Source: Bacteroidaceae bacterium (lineage in GTDB: Bacteria; Bacteroidota; Bacteroidia; Bacteroidales; Bacteroidaceae). From it: a stretch of DNA of 64,000 nt. The stretch spans positions 32,872 through 96,871 of the forward strand of contig JAFSKR010000032.1 of the NCBI GenBank assembly GCA_017448825.1, given 5' to 3'. This document shows positions 14,466 to 23,271 of the stretch, piece after piece. Each line of letters opens with the position of its first letter. Within the stretch, counting starts at the first letter, position 1. Below the pieces are notes generated by a model. That model worked only from the letters and a program-made list of their open reading frames with translations, ran no database searches and was not told the origin of the DNA. A program made the position numbers and the translations under genes.

Positions 14466-16007
14466 TTATTCACCCACATAAACTGCAAAAGACAATGGTC
14501 TTCCAGCAGGAGTCTTACCCCAAATCCACAACGTCTGTTCGTCACTTGCCTGTGCCGATTTAAACACCGACTCCATGTCTGCAGATGACTTGATATTCTG
14601 ATTGTTCACCTTCAGGATGATGAAACCTTCTGGCACTCCTGCATCCTTCAGATAGCCGCTCTTGAGGTTGGTCACCTGTACACCGTAGGAGAGATGGAGA
14701 GTTTTCTTCTGGCTTTCGGTTAATTCCTTAAATTCGGCACCCAGCGCATCTACCTTTTGCGTCTTCACGACATTCGTACTGCCCTTAGCATTGCGGAACG
14801 TGATAGTGGCAGTTTTCTCCTTCTTATCACGGATATAGCCAATTTGAGCCTTATCGCCTGGACGATATTTTGTGGTAGCTTCTTGGAGTTCCGACATCTT
14901 GGTCACATTCTTGCCATCCACTGACACAATCACGTCACCAGCCTTGATGCCTGCTTCAGCTGCAGCACCATCTTCCGACACCTCTGCCACATAGACACCA
15001 TCGTTCGTACCAAAGTCTGCCGTAAACTTCTCATCCTCATGCTTCTTGGCATCAATATAGTCATGCAACGTCATACCACTGATACCAATCATGGCACGTT
15101 GAACAGTTCCATATGCCTGTAGGTCGGTTACCACCTTCTTCATAATAGTCGTTGGGATAGCAAAGCCATAACCTGTGAAAGAGCCCGTCTGTGAGTAAAG
15201 CATCGCATTGATGCCCACCAATTCACCTCGCGTATTCACCAGTGCACCACCCGAATTGCCGGCATTGATGGCGGCATCAGTCTGGATAAATGACTCTATG
15301 CCATTCTTGTTTGCACCAAGGTTACGCGCCTTTGCTGAAACGATACCTGCTGTCACTGTTGAAGTGAGGTTGAATGGGTTACCCACAGCAAGCACCCACT
15401 CGCCCACTTTCAGTTGTTCAGAGTCTCCTATCACGATGGTGGGAAGGTCAGTCGCATCAATTTTCAGCAATGCCAGGTCTGTGTCAGCATCAAGACCAAT
15501 GACACGTGCCGTAAACTCGCGGTTGTCATTCAACGTGATAGTGATGTCATCAGCACTCTCCACCACATGGTTGTTCGTCACGATATAACCATCAGCTGAG
15601 ATGATGACACCAGAACCAGCCGATTCTCGCTTTGGGGTCTCCACCTTTCGACGCTGTGTGCCACCACCGCGACCGAAGAAATCGCCAAAGAAATCAGCAA
15701 AGGGGTCTTGATACTCAATGGTCTGCGTCTTGCTCGACTGTACACATTTAATATAAACCACAGCGTTGCATGCCTTTTCAGCAGCCTCGGTCAAGTCAAC
15801 AGGCTGACCTGCTGGCACTGAAGAATTTGATAACTTCATGAATCCACCTTTCTCTTCTGCCTGCACTTCCACAGATGCGGATTTTGCAGAAGAGAACACG
15901 TTAGCAACTGACTTCTGAGAGAGTGAATAGGCAAAAGCACCTGTCAAGCCAGAGAAAAAGGCAACACAAGCCAGTGTGCCATAAAATCTTTTCGTAGTTT
16001 GCTTCAT
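14466..16007 (-). CDS. htrA: Periplasmic serine protease HtrA/DegP (Do family)
   Basis: The product has 513 residues from the Met at 16007, which begins a signal anchor ('MKQTTKRFYGTLACVAFFSG'). It degrades or refolds damaged envelope proteins. The trypsin-like domain shows the catalytic triad His in 'IVTNNHVVESADD', Asp in 'LDADTDLALLKID' and Ser in 'NAGNSGGALVNTRGEL'. Two PDZ domains follow ('DGAAAEAGIKAGDVIVSVDG' and 'LKDAGVPEGFIILKVNNQ'). The insertion 'FFGDFFGRGGGTQRR' before the protease core is the usual loop-LA-type flexible segment. It is monocistronic with a hairpin after it. An upstream in-frame Met at 16127 would add 40 basic residues before the signal and is unlikely. Confidence 0.96.
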   Translation of the reverse strand: MKQTTKRFYGTLACVAFFSGLTGAFAYSLSQKSVANVFSSAKSASVEVQAEEKGGFMKLSNSSVPAGQPVDLTEAAEKACNAVVYIKCVQSSKTQTIEYQDPFADFFGDFFGRGGGTQRRKVETPKRESAGSGVIISADGYIVTNNHVVESADDITITLNDNREFTARVIGLDADTDLALLKIDATDLPTIVIGDSEQLKVGEWVLAVGNPFNLTSTVTAGIVSAKARNLGANKNGIESFIQTDAAINAGNSGGALVNTRGELVGINAMLYSQTGSFTGYGFAIPTTIMKKVVTDLQAYGTVQRAMIGISGMTLHDYIDAKKHEDEKFTADFGTNDGVYVAEVSEDGAAAEAGIKAGDVIVSVDGKNVTKMSELQEATTKYRPGDKAQIGYIRDKKEKTATITFRNAKGSTNVVKTQKVDALGAEFKELTESQKKTLHLSYGVQVTNLKSGYLKDAGVPEGFIILKVNNQNIKSSADMESVFKSAQASDEQTLWIWGKTPAGRPLSFAVYVGE

Positions 16008-16345
16008 CGTTATTTGTTTTTTAATTATTGTTTTATTACTTATCGAATCCTTGATGTCTTTTCGATTTCGAGCGCAAAATAACGACAAATTGTTGTGATG
16101 ACAAAACTTTTCACCCTTATTTTTCACTCTTGTTGATTTAGTTTAACAAATCGCCTATAAGTGTTAACACCGATTAAGATTATTTCTTAAAATATTCACA
16201 CAAAATTAACAATTTGATTTCCTAAAATTCGGTTTATCTCAACTAAATCGATAGAAATACCAAAGCTTTGAATCCATCATCAATCCTTCCCTTCTGCATC
16301 AAACGTGAAAGAGACACATACAAAATAGGTATTTAACGAATCGTT

Positions 16346-16387
16346 AAGGGTATTGAATAACAGATTCCGTTACTCAATACCCTTTTT
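16346..16387 (+). terminator. Hairpin with T run in the htrA upstream spacer
   Basis: aagggtattga pairs with the tcaataccctt arm, followed by TTTTT on the plus strand. No plus-strand gene lies before it within the 340 bp back to htrA, so it either ends an unseen small transcript or insulates the next promoter. Confidence 0.5.
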
Positions 16388-16414
16388 ATGGCAGGAAATC
16401 ACATATTTTAGGTA

Positions 16415-16445
16415 TTGTGGGTATAGGAAAAAGTGCGTACCTTTG
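16415..16445 (+). promoter_or_regulatory. Promoter nearly identical to that of the iron operon
   Basis: TTG (16415-16417), 20-bp spacer, TACCTTTG (16438-16445). About 45 bp around it, including an exact 15-base block ttttaggtattgtgg and the gtgcg before the -7 box, match the promoter at 23241-23271. Confidence 0.8.
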
Positions 16446-16625
16446 CAGCGTGAAAAGTAAGATGAGCACCTTTATTGCTCACGAAAAGGAATCTTTACTC
16501 ATAATAATAGATAATGTCATGTCGTGAGACACACACACTTTAGAATTACGTAAACCATAAAATGTTAGAGAAGAAAAACCGCCCAACCTGTTCGTGATGA
16601 ACAGGATAGGCGGTCTTTTCTTTTT
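16446..16625 (+). ncRNA. Candidate small RNA between promoter and terminator
   Basis: A strong promoter ends at 16445 and a terminator hairpin starts at 16578, giving a transcript of about 175 nt with no sizeable gene. It could encode a 21-residue peptide (ATG 16462, stop 16525-16527, MSTFIAHEKESLLIIIDNVM), so a short-peptide gene is the alternative. The segment agaattacgtaaacc (16542-16556) is perfectly complementary to the 5' UTR of the hemerythrin-LuxR mRNA (20106-20092), and the promoter copies that of the iron/cytochrome operon. An iron-linked regulatory RNA is my inference. Confidence 0.5.
16578..16625. terminator. Bidirectional terminator
   Basis: accgcc/ggcggt (16578-16583, 16609-16614) encloses cctgttc/gaacagg (16587-16593, 16599-16605) with loop gtgat. 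It is followed by cttttcttttt on the plus strand and tttttcttc on the minus strand, so it also serves fcl, which ends at 16677. Confidence 0.85.
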
Positions 16626-16676
16626 CAGCCTTTTCTTTTTAATTTTTCTCTTTTCAGTTTGGCTACGTCGAAAGGC

Positions 16677-17873
16677 TCATCCCTGCTGATGGTTGATACA
16701 GATGCCTTGCAGATACCACTGGTAGAGACGGTGAATGCCTTCGTCAATCTCGATGGTATGGTGCCAGCCAAGACGATGAAGCTTATCGACGTTGGTGAGC
16801 TTCTTCATGGTGCCATCGGGTTTCGAAGCATCCCATCGGAGCTGACCTTTGAAGTCTATCTCTTGCATGATGCGTTCTGCCACCTCCTTGATAGAGATTT
16901 CCTTGCCTGTGCCCACATTGATGTGACAGTTACGCACCTCTTTGATGCCGTCTCTATTCACCGTGAAGTCACTCTTCTCTATCACGTCTTTGAAATCGAC
17001 GTTCAACAGACAATGTACGGAGGCATCAGCCATCTCTTCACTCCAGAGGAACTCACGCATGGGTGCACCGGTGCCCCACAATGTAACAGCTTCTGGCGTG
17101 ATACCATAGTGACGCAACACTTGCAGGATGGTGTATTCATCGCTCATGGCCGTAGCCACAATCGTCTGGGTAGCCCTTGATTCTTGACTGTCAGGTGCAC
17201 CCTGTCCGTCCACCATCTTGGGCACTTTCATCGACACGGGACGAAGCCCCAAGTCCTTGCGCACAGCCTCCCAATTGCCCTCGTTCAGGCATTTTGCCAA
17301 GTGTATCTTGCGAATCATGGCAGGGAGGACATGAGAGTTTTCGAGGTGGAAGTTGTCGTTGGGACCATACAGATTGGTAGGCATCACAGCAATGTAGTTG
17401 GTGCCATACTGGAGGTTAAACGACTCACACATCTTCAACCCTGCTATCTTGGCGATGGCGTAGGGCTCATTGGTGTATTCCAGTGGAGAGGTGAGCAGAC
17501 AGTCTTCAGGCATCGGCTGTGGAGCCTCGCCTGGATAGATGCAGGTGGAACCAAGGAAAAGGAGCTTCTTCACACCATGCTTCCAAGCCTCACCAATCAC
17601 GTTCTGCTGAATCTGCAGGTTCTGGTAGATGAAGTCGGCACGATATTGGAGGTTAGCCATGATGCCACCCACATGGGCAGCAGCCAACACCACAGCGTCT
17701 GGCTGTCCCTCATCGAAGAATCGTCTGACAGCCACAGGGTCAAGCAAGTCGAGTTCAGCGTGCGACTTGCCCACCAAATTCTCATAGCCACGAGCCTTGA
17801 GGTTGTTCCAGATGGCAGAACCCACCAATCCGTGGTGACCTGCCACAAATATCTTACTGTTCTTATCTAACAT
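16677..17873 (-). CDS. fcl: GDP-L-fucose synthase
   Basis: The product has 398 residues. It converts GDP-4-keto-6-deoxymannose to GDP-L-fucose (epimerase and NADPH reductase). The Rossmann motif 'FVAGHHGLVGSAI' is at residues 9-21, with 'AAAHVGGIMANLQYRADFIY', the catalytic Ser region 'LFLGSTCIYP' and YxxxK in 'EYTNEPYAIAKIAGLKMCE', then 'NLYGPNDNFH'. The protein is longer than the E. coli enzyme (about 320). The extra residues are around 'DLGLRPVSMKVPKMVDGQGA', as in Bacteroides forms. It follows gmd by 1 bp, completing the two-step pathway from GDP-mannose. Fucose in Bacteroidales decorates capsule and glycoproteins. Confidence 0.96.
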   Translation of the reverse strand: MLDKNSKIFVAGHHGLVGSAIWNNLKARGYENLVGKSHAELDLLDPVAVRRFFDEGQPDAVVLAAAHVGGIMANLQYRADFIYQNLQIQQNVIGEAWKHGVKKLLFLGSTCIYPGEAPQPMPEDCLLTSPLEYTNEPYAIAKIAGLKMCESFNLQYGTNYIAVMPTNLYGPNDNFHLENSHVLPAMIRKIHLAKCLNEGNWEAVRKDLGLRPVSMKVPKMVDGQGAPDSQESRATQTIVATAMSDEYTILQVLRHYGITPEAVTLWGTGAPMREFLWSEEMADASVHCLLNVDFKDVIEKSDFTVNRDGIKEVRNCHINVGTGKEISIKEVAERIMQEIDFKGQLRWDASKPDGTMKKLTNVDKLHRLGWHHTIEIDEGIHRLYQWYLQGICINHQQG

Positions 17874-17874
17874 A

Positions 17875-18984
17875 TCACTTCACCAGTCCTTTCTCCAGAT
17901 ACTCTGCCAAATTGGTACGCATCACCGATGCCACATGGTCGGCAGCCACCTTCTCCATGTCATGCTTCACCATAATGGTGACCAACTGTTCGAAAGTGGT
18001 CGCTTGTGGGTTCCAGCCCAGCTTCTCCTTGGCCTTGGTAGGGTCGCCCCAAAGGTTGACCACATCCGTGGGGCGGTAGAAGTCTTCTGACACCTCAACC
18101 ACAGTCTTTCCTATCAAGTTAGCAGGGCCAGCAATGCAGATACCCTTCTCGTCCAGACCCTCGCCCTCAAACTTCAGTTCCATGCCGGCAGCCTTGAACG
18201 CATAGTAGGCGAACTCACGCACGGAGTGCTGCACGCCTGTAGCAATAACGAAGTCCTCTGGCTTTTCCTGCTGAAGGATGAGCCACATACACTCCACATA
18301 GTCCTTGGCATAACCCCAGTCACGTAACGATGAGAGGTTGCCCAAGTAAAGCTTCTCCTGCTTTCCCTGTGCGATACGTGCGGCAGCAAGGGTAATCTTG
18401 CGAGTCACAAAAGTCTCGCCACGACGTTCACTCTCATGGTTGAACAGAATGCCTGAGCAACAATACATATTGTAAGCCTCACGATACTCCTTCACAATCC
18501 AAAAACCATAAAGCTTCGCCACCGCGTAGGGAGAATAGGGGTGGAAGGGAGTCTTCTCGTTCTGTGGCACTTCCTCCACCTTGCCATACAGCTCCGAGGT
18601 GGAAGCCTGATAGATGCGGCACTTGTCAGCCAAACCACAAAGGCGCACAGCCTCCAGCACACGAAGCACACCCACAGCATCTACATCAGCTGTAAACTCA
18701 GGCGAGTCGAAACTGACCTGCACGTGACTTTGGGCAGCAAGGTTGTAAATTTCTGTGGGTTGCACCTTGCCCACAACCTGAAGCATCGACATCGAGTCGC
18801 CGAGGTCGGCATAGTGCAGGTGGAAATTAGGGGTTCCCTCCAGATGAGCGATGCGCTCGCGATAATCGACCGACGAGCGACGAATGGTGCCATGCACCTC
18901 ATAACCTTTTGCAAGAAGAAATTCTGAGAGGTATGAACCGTCTTGCCCAGTGATACCTGTAATTAATGCAACTTTTCTTTCCAT
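17875..18984 (-). CDS. gmd: GDP-mannose 4,6-dehydratase
   Basis: The product has 369 residues, the usual size. It makes GDP-4-keto-6-deoxy-D-mannose. Visible are the NADP-binding '[20 protein letters not shown]' (residues 6-25), the arginine region '[18 protein letters not shown]', '[20 protein letters not shown]', the catalytic '[19 protein letters not shown]' with Tyr-x3-Lys in '[11 protein letters not shown]', and '[19 protein letters not shown]'. All active-site residues seem present. The gene precedes fcl and follows the LuxR-type regulator after 95 bp without a clear promoter, so read-through from the regulator is possible. Confidence 0.97.
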   Translation of the reverse strand: MERKVALITGITGQDGSYLSEFLLAKGYEVHGTIRRSSVDYRERIAHLEGTPNFHLHYADLGDSMSMLQVVGKVQPTEIYNLAAQSHVQVSFDSPEFTADVDAVGVLRVLEAVRLCGLADKCRIYQASTSELYGKVEEVPQNEKTPFHPYSPYAVAKLYGFWIVKEYREAYNMYCCSGILFNHESERRGETFVTRKITLAAARIAQGKQEKLYLGNLSSLRDWGYAKDYVECMWLILQQEKPEDFVIATGVQHSVREFAYYAFKAAGMELKFEGEGLDEKGICIAGPANLIGKTVVEVSEDFYRPTDVVNLWGDPTKAKEKLGWNPQATTFEQLVTIMVKHDMEKVAADHVASVMRTNLAEYLEKGLVK

Positions 18985-19079
18985 AATAGTATTTGACTAT
19001 TTCACTATTTTACGATTTCACAATTAACAATTCACATCACATGCTCGCCACATGGCAAATTGTATAATGGTGAAATTCT

Positions 19080-20057
19080 CTATATATTCACCTCGTTGAG
19101 TGTCACCAACTTGTTGACGATAGCATAGATGGTGATGCCAGCAGGAGAGTGTATCTGTAACTTCCGCGCGATGTTGCGGCGATGCGTGGTCACCGTGTTT
19201 ACAGAGAGGCAGAGCTGGTCGGCTATCTCCTTGTTCGACAATCCCTTTGCCACACACACTACGATTTCCTTCTCACGGTCAGAGAGCTGTTCTTCACCAG
19301 AAGAAGGGGAAGTATTTGGCAGCTCATCCGCTGCCGGCTGACGCATCTTGGCCAGATGTTCCAGTCGGCGTACAGCGGGCACGAAGATGTTATCCTCCAC
19401 AAGACTGTGGATGCTCAAGTCCTCTTCTGCCTGATAAATGGAAATGATGACGGCATTCAGTTTCTCGTTATTCTCTGTCTGCGGATAATACTGCATGAAG
19501 AGGTTTTTCAATTCCTTCAATTTGCTCTCGATGGCCTCATGATGACGTGAAAGGAGATGGCTACTGTCAATGGACACCGTTTCGCCATCCAGCAGTTTCT
19601 GTACATACGTATAGACAGTGGATTCTTCATACTCCATGTGCTTGCGCACTTCCTCCACATACTCGTCGAAGAACTTGAGCACCAGAAAGGCAATTTCATT
19701 CTTCACCGAGCAGTCGATAGCATTCAGCAGATGGAAGCGGATGTTTGTGAACAGATAGCCCAGGAAATACGTGTGGGTGCGTTTCAGATAATCCAGCACT
19801 GAGGCGACACTCACGTGTTCCACCCGCTGCGGACGGTTCTCTGCCCCATCCTTCACATAATTGATGATGGTAAGAAATGTGTCGGCATCGACACCGCACT
19901 GACGGCACACCTCTTGAATGGTTTTCTCACCGAATCCCAACGAGATACCGAATCGGCTCATCACCTGCAAGAGGCGATAGTCATTGGCAATCACATAACT
20001 TAACTTGTCTGTTGACTTGTACTGACCAGCCATATAACTCTTTCTGTACGTAATCAT
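19080..20057 (-). CDS. Hemerythrin-domain LuxR-type transcriptional regulator
   Basis: The product has 325 residues in three parts. Residues about 15-70 resemble the N-terminal domain of ScdA/RIC iron-centre repair proteins ('EKTIQEVCRQCGVDADTFLT') but lack its CC pair. Residues about 80-240 form a hemerythrin-like four-helix bundle with candidate di-iron ligands: His in 'RTHTYFLG', HxxxE in 'KHMEYEEST', His in 'SRHHEAIE', HxxxxD in 'SIHSLVEDNI'. Residues about 255-320 form a LuxR helix-turn-helix ('LSDREKEIVVCVAKGLSNKE', 'LCLSVNTVTTHRRNIARKL'). I infer an iron, oxygen or NO sensor acting on DNA. It is divergent from feoAB, which fits. Its 5' UTR carries the 15-nt block shared with the candidate sRNA. 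Confidence 0.88.
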   Translation of the reverse strand: MITYRKSYMAGQYKSTDKLSYVIANDYRLLQVMSRFGISLGFGEKTIQEVCRQCGVDADTFLTIINYVKDGAENRPQRVEHVSVASVLDYLKRTHTYFLGYLFTNIRFHLLNAIDCSVKNEIAFLVLKFFDEYVEEVRKHMEYEESTVYTYVQKLLDGETVSIDSSHLLSRHHEAIESKLKELKNLFMQYYPQTENNEKLNAVIISIYQAEEDLSIHSLVEDNIFVPAVRRLEHLAKMRQPAADELPNTSPSSGEEQLSDREKEIVVCVAKGLSNKEIADQLCLSVNTVTTHRRNIARKLQIHSPAGITIYAIVNKLVTLNEVNI

Positions 20058-20124
20058 AATCCTGAATGTTTTTAGGAGTAAACAACCATTCAGAATTACG
20101 TAAACCTATATTCGAATACGGCTG

Positions 20125-20132
20125 CAAAGGTA
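20125..20132 (-). promoter_or_regulatory. -7 element of the hemerythrin-LuxR gene
   Basis: TACCTTTG on the minus strand (20132-20125). The transcript should start near 20118, giving a 60-nt leader that contains ggtttacgtaattct (20106-20092). No convincing -33 TTG is seen. Confidence 0.65.
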
Positions 20133-20209
20133 GTGAAAAAATTGGAAAACATGGGCAGTTTTTTCGCTTTATATTCATCTATAATGCATATTTTACCAAT
20201 TTTTGAGTA

Positions 20210-20240
20210 TTGTTTCACATTGGGAAAGGTCGTATCTTTG
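20210..20240 (+). promoter_or_regulatory. Promoter of feoAB
   Basis: TTG (20210-20212), 20-bp spacer, TATCTTTG (20233-20240). The bases just before TTG (gagtattg) recall the ggtattg of the promoters at 16415 and 23241, so the three may share a regulator. Confidence 0.75.
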
Positions 20241-20302
20241 CACCCGAAAAGAACAGATAGGATTCTTTTTCCTGCTTAAAATGGGTACATAAAACAAATT
20301 CA

Positions 20303-22618
20303 ATGAAACTTTCGGAGCTAAAGACAGGCGAAAAAGGCGTGATTGTGCGCGTCATGGGTCACGGTGGTTTCCGCAAACGAATTGTGGAGATGGGCTTCAT
20401 CAAGGGAAAAGGAGTGGAAGTGCTGCTCAACGCCCCCCTGCGCGACCCCGTGAAATATAAAATCATGGATTACGAGGTGAGCCTTCGCCGTGCCGAGGCA
20501 GAACTGGTGGAAGTGGTCAGCGAGGAAGAGGCCAAAGTGTGGGAGGCTCTCCATCCTGACCTGCACAGCATCCCTGCGGATGATTGTGAGGATGTGCTCC
20601 ACCGCCTCGCCCGAGTGAAGGAACACGAAATGACAGCTGTGTTTGTGGGCAACCCCAACTGCGGAAAGACCTCCCTGTTCAACATTGCCAGCGGTGCCCA
20701 TGAGCGTGTGGGCAACTACTCGGGCGTGACTGTCGATGCCAAAGTGGGGCATTTTGACTTCGAAGGTTACCACTTCAACCTCGTTGACCTGCCGGGCACC
20801 TACTCGCTCTCTGCCTACACACCCGAAGAATTGTATGTCAGAAAATATATCATCGAGCAGCACCCCGACATCATCATCAACGTGGTCGATGCCAGCAATC
20901 TGGAACGCAACCTCTATCTGACCACACAACTCATCGACATGGACGTGCCCATGATCATGTCGCTGAATATGTACGACGAGCTGCGAGAGAGCGGCAACCA
21001 ACTGGACAGGCAGCAACTCGGCACCCTGCTGGGTGTGCCCATCGTGCCTACTGTGGGAAAAACAGGTGAGGGGGTCAAGGAACTCTTCCGTCAGATTATC
21101 GAAATTGCAGAGGGTAAGCAAAAGATAGCCAGGCATATACACGTCAATCATGGAGTGTTGCTCGAAGAGAACATAGCCAAAGTAGAGGAACTGATTCGTG
21201 TCAATCCAGAGCCTCACCAAAACTACTCCGCGCGCTTCCTTGCCATCAAGCTCATGGAAAACGACCGCCAGGTGGAAGGCATCATCCGCCAGTTGGATAA
21301 CCATGTGGACATCCTCGCCGAAAGGGATGCCTGCCAAAAGGCCATACAGAAAGACATCGGCCAAGACAGCGAGTCGGCCATCACCGACGCAAAGTACGGC
21401 TTTGTGCAGGGTGCCCTCAGAGAAACCTTCGAGAAAGTGCATCGCTACAAGCGGCTGATGACCAAGCGCATTGATGCAGTGGTCACCCACCAGATTTGGG
21501 GCTACCCCATCTTCCTGTTGCTCATGTACCTCATGTTCTTCTGCACCTTCAACATCGGACAGTACCCGATGGATTGGATAGATGCCGCTGTGGGGTGGCT
21601 TGGTGAGCTGGTGAGCCAGTGGATGCCAGAAGGAGCCTTGCGAGACCTCATCATTGACGGCATCATCAGCGGCGTGGGCGGTGTCATCGTCTTCCTGCCC
21701 AATATCATGATACTCTACGCCTTCATCTCGTGGATGGAGGACAGCGGCTACATGGCACGTGCTGCCTTCATCATGGACAAAATCATGCACCACATGGGCT
21801 TGCACGGCAAATCGTTCATCCCCATGATCATGGGCTTCGGTTGCAACATCCCCGCCATCATGGCCACTCGCACCATCGAAGACCGCAAGTCCCGGCTCAT
21901 CACCATGCTCATCACTCCCCTCATGTCCTGTTCAGCCCGTCTGCCCGTCTATATCATCATCATCGGTGCCTTCTTTTCCCGTCATGCAGCCCTCATCCTC
22001 TTCACCATCTACCTGACAGGCATCCTGTTCAGCATTCTCATGGCCAAGTTCTTCAGTCGCTTCGTCGTGAAGGGCGAAAGCAGCCCCTTCGTCATGGAAC
22101 TGCCCCCCTATCGCATGCCGTCGGCCAAGAGCGTCGGTCGCCACACGTGGGAGAAAGGTAAGCAATACCTGAAAAAGATGGGCACCACCATCCTCGTGGC
22201 CAGCATCGTGGTGTGGGCACTCAGCTACTTTCCCCATCATGAGGAGCTCCCCGAAGAGCAGCAGATGGAACTCAGTTACATCGGTCAGATAGGCAAAGCC
22301 ATCGAGCCAGCCATTCGCCCCTGCGGACTGATGTGGAAGGAAGGCGTTGCACTTGTGGCTGGCGTGGGTGCCAAGGAAATTGTGGCCAGCACCATGTCCG
22401 TACTCTATCATGGCGACATCACCACCAGCACCCTCACGCCCCTCTCCGCCCTCACGTTCATGCTCTTCGTCCTGCTTTACATCCCCTGTCTGCCTACCTG
22501 TATCAGCATCAAAAATGAGTCGGGCAAGTGGAAATGGGCTGGCTTCACTGCCTTCTACACCACCCTCCTCGCGTGGGTCACCTCTGCCATTGTCTATCAA
22601 ATAGGCTCCCTCTTCTGA
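20303..22618 (+). CDS. feoB: FeoA-FeoB fusion, ferrous iron transporter
   Basis: The product has 771 residues. Residues 1-75 are an SH3-like FeoA domain ('MKLSELKTGEKGVIVRVMGH', 'EVLLNAPLRDPVKYKIMDYE'). Residues about 110-275 are the G domain: P-loop 'GNPNCGKTSLFN' from about 116, switch 'VGNYSGVTVDAK', 'DLPGTYSLSAYTPEE', and 'SLNMYDE' as the base-recognition motif. The membrane permease follows, with the Gate motifs 'MEDSGYMARAAFIMDKIMH', 'GFGCNIPAIMATRTIEDRKS', 'PLMSCSARLPVY' and 'PCLPT'. It imports Fe2+ across the inner membrane. FeoA-FeoB fusion is usual in Bacteroidetes. It is divergent from the hemerythrin regulator and followed after 1 bp by a Cys-rich partner. Confidence 0.97.
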   Translation: MKLSELKTGEKGVIVRVMGHGGFRKRIVEMGFIKGKGVEVLLNAPLRDPVKYKIMDYEVSLRRAEAELVEVVSEEEAKVWEALHPDLHSIPADDCEDVLHRLARVKEHEMTAVFVGNPNCGKTSLFNIASGAHERVGNYSGVTVDAKVGHFDFEGYHFNLVDLPGTYSLSAYTPEELYVRKYIIEQHPDIIINVVDASNLERNLYLTTQLIDMDVPMIMSLNMYDELRESGNQLDRQQLGTLLGVPIVPTVGKTGEGVKELFRQIIEIAEGKQKIARHIHVNHGVLLEENIAKVEELIRVNPEPHQNYSARFLAIKLMENDRQVEGIIRQLDNHVDILAERDACQKAIQKDIGQDSESAITDAKYGFVQGALRETFEKVHRYKRLMTKRIDAVVTHQIWGYPIFLLLMYLMFFCTFNIGQYPMDWIDAAVGWLGELVSQWMPEGALRDLIIDGIISGVGGVIVFLPNIMILYAFISWMEDSGYMARAAFIMDKIMHHMGLHGKSFIPMIMGFGCNIPAIMATRTIEDRKSRLITMLITPLMSCSARLPVYIIIIGAFFSRHAALILFTIYLTGILFSILMAKFFSRFVVKGESSPFVMELPPYRMPSAKSVGRHTWEKGKQYLKKMGTTILVASIVVWALSYFPHHEELPEEQQMELSYIGQIGKAIEPAIRPCGLMWKEGVALVAGVGAKEIVASTMSVLYHGDITTSTLTPLSALTFMLFVLLYIPCLPTCISIKNESGKWKWAGFTAFYTTLLAWVTSAIVYQIGSLF

Positions 22619-22619
22619 T

Positions 22620-22775
22620 ATGGAACTACAAGACCTCCTTGTCTATCTCATCATCGCCTGTGCCGTCTTTGCCATCGTCCGATATGTTTATCGGCAGTTC
22701 ACTGGCAAGAGTGGCGGTTGCTCCTGTGACTCCTGCCCTATGCACGGCGGTGAGTGTCATTGTCACGATACCTAA
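22620..22775 (+). CDS. FeoB-associated Cys-rich membrane protein
   Basis: The product has 51 residues. It starts one base after the feoB stop. One membrane span ('LLVYLIIACAVFAIVRYVY') is followed by a short cytoplasmic tail with clustered Cys and His ('GGCSCDSCPMHGGECHCHD'), the pattern of the FeoB-associated Cys-rich family (FeoC-like position). The cluster may bind iron or pass it on; the role is not established. The spacing strongly suggests co-translation with feoB. Confidence 0.9.
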   Translation: MELQDLLVYLIIACAVFAIVRYVYRQFTGKSGGCSCDSCPMHGGECHCHDT

Positions 22776-22826
22776 AAGTAGGTATCTCTGAACCACCCAT
22801 TGCTATCTATATCTTTGAGCCTCAAT

Positions 22827-23033
22827 GCCCATCGACTCCACTTGCCCGTGCCTTGTGGAGACGATGCCCAATGTCTTCCGCCAACGATTGCCAATATCTT
22901 GTTCACTCTGTTGCCCGTCATTTCGGACAACACTATTCAATGTCTTCCTCAAAGACTTGCCAAGGTCTCCCGAGTCCTCTTGTTCGTCATCACTCTGCTC
23001 TCAGGCTCGTGTCGTCTGATGAAGACTTTTCCA
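22827..23033. repeat. Degenerate 23-bp tandem repeat array (about nine units)
   Basis: Full 23-bp units start at 22850, 22873, 22896, 22919, 22942, 22965, 22988 and 23011, with one more before. Units tend to start gtctt or catca and end gcccgt, gccaat or gctcgt. The unit at 22988-23010 matches the inverse of 63798-63820 at 21 of 23 bases, so this is the same family as the array at the window's right end. No gene is seen in 22776-23240. Confidence 0.88.
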
Positions 23034-23240
23034 AGGGATGAATGAGGATGTTTCTAAGGAATGTTTGAAAACATAGGCAAGGAATGAAGAACCACTCGGG
23101 CAAACATGGAAAAACAGGGGAAAAGATGATACTCGAAAATTGGTAACAGGGAAAAGAAAGTGAGTATCAGAATACGGAAAGTGAGTATCGGAAAACAGAA
23201 AATACCCACGCCAAGGGGTGGATTTGGTTCATTTTAGGTA

Positions 23241-23271
23241 TTGTGGCGGTGGAAGGATGTGCGTACCTTTG
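23241..23271 (+). promoter_or_regulatory. Promoter of the iron/cytochrome operon
   Basis: TTG (23241-23243), 20-bp spacer, TACCTTTG (23264-23271). It fixes the first gene's start at 23311, since the Met at 23218 lies upstream of it. It is nearly copied at 16415-16445. Confidence 0.82.

Noticed and set aside
20318-21805. A 495-codon frame antisense to feoB
   Set aside because: Shadow of a strongly conserved gene; His/Val/Asp-rich composition and no recognisable motif.
22827-23033. CRISPR array
   Set aside because: Units are directly joined without spacers, are degenerate and no cas gene is near; the same holds for 5374-5512, 32400-32468 and 63798-64000.
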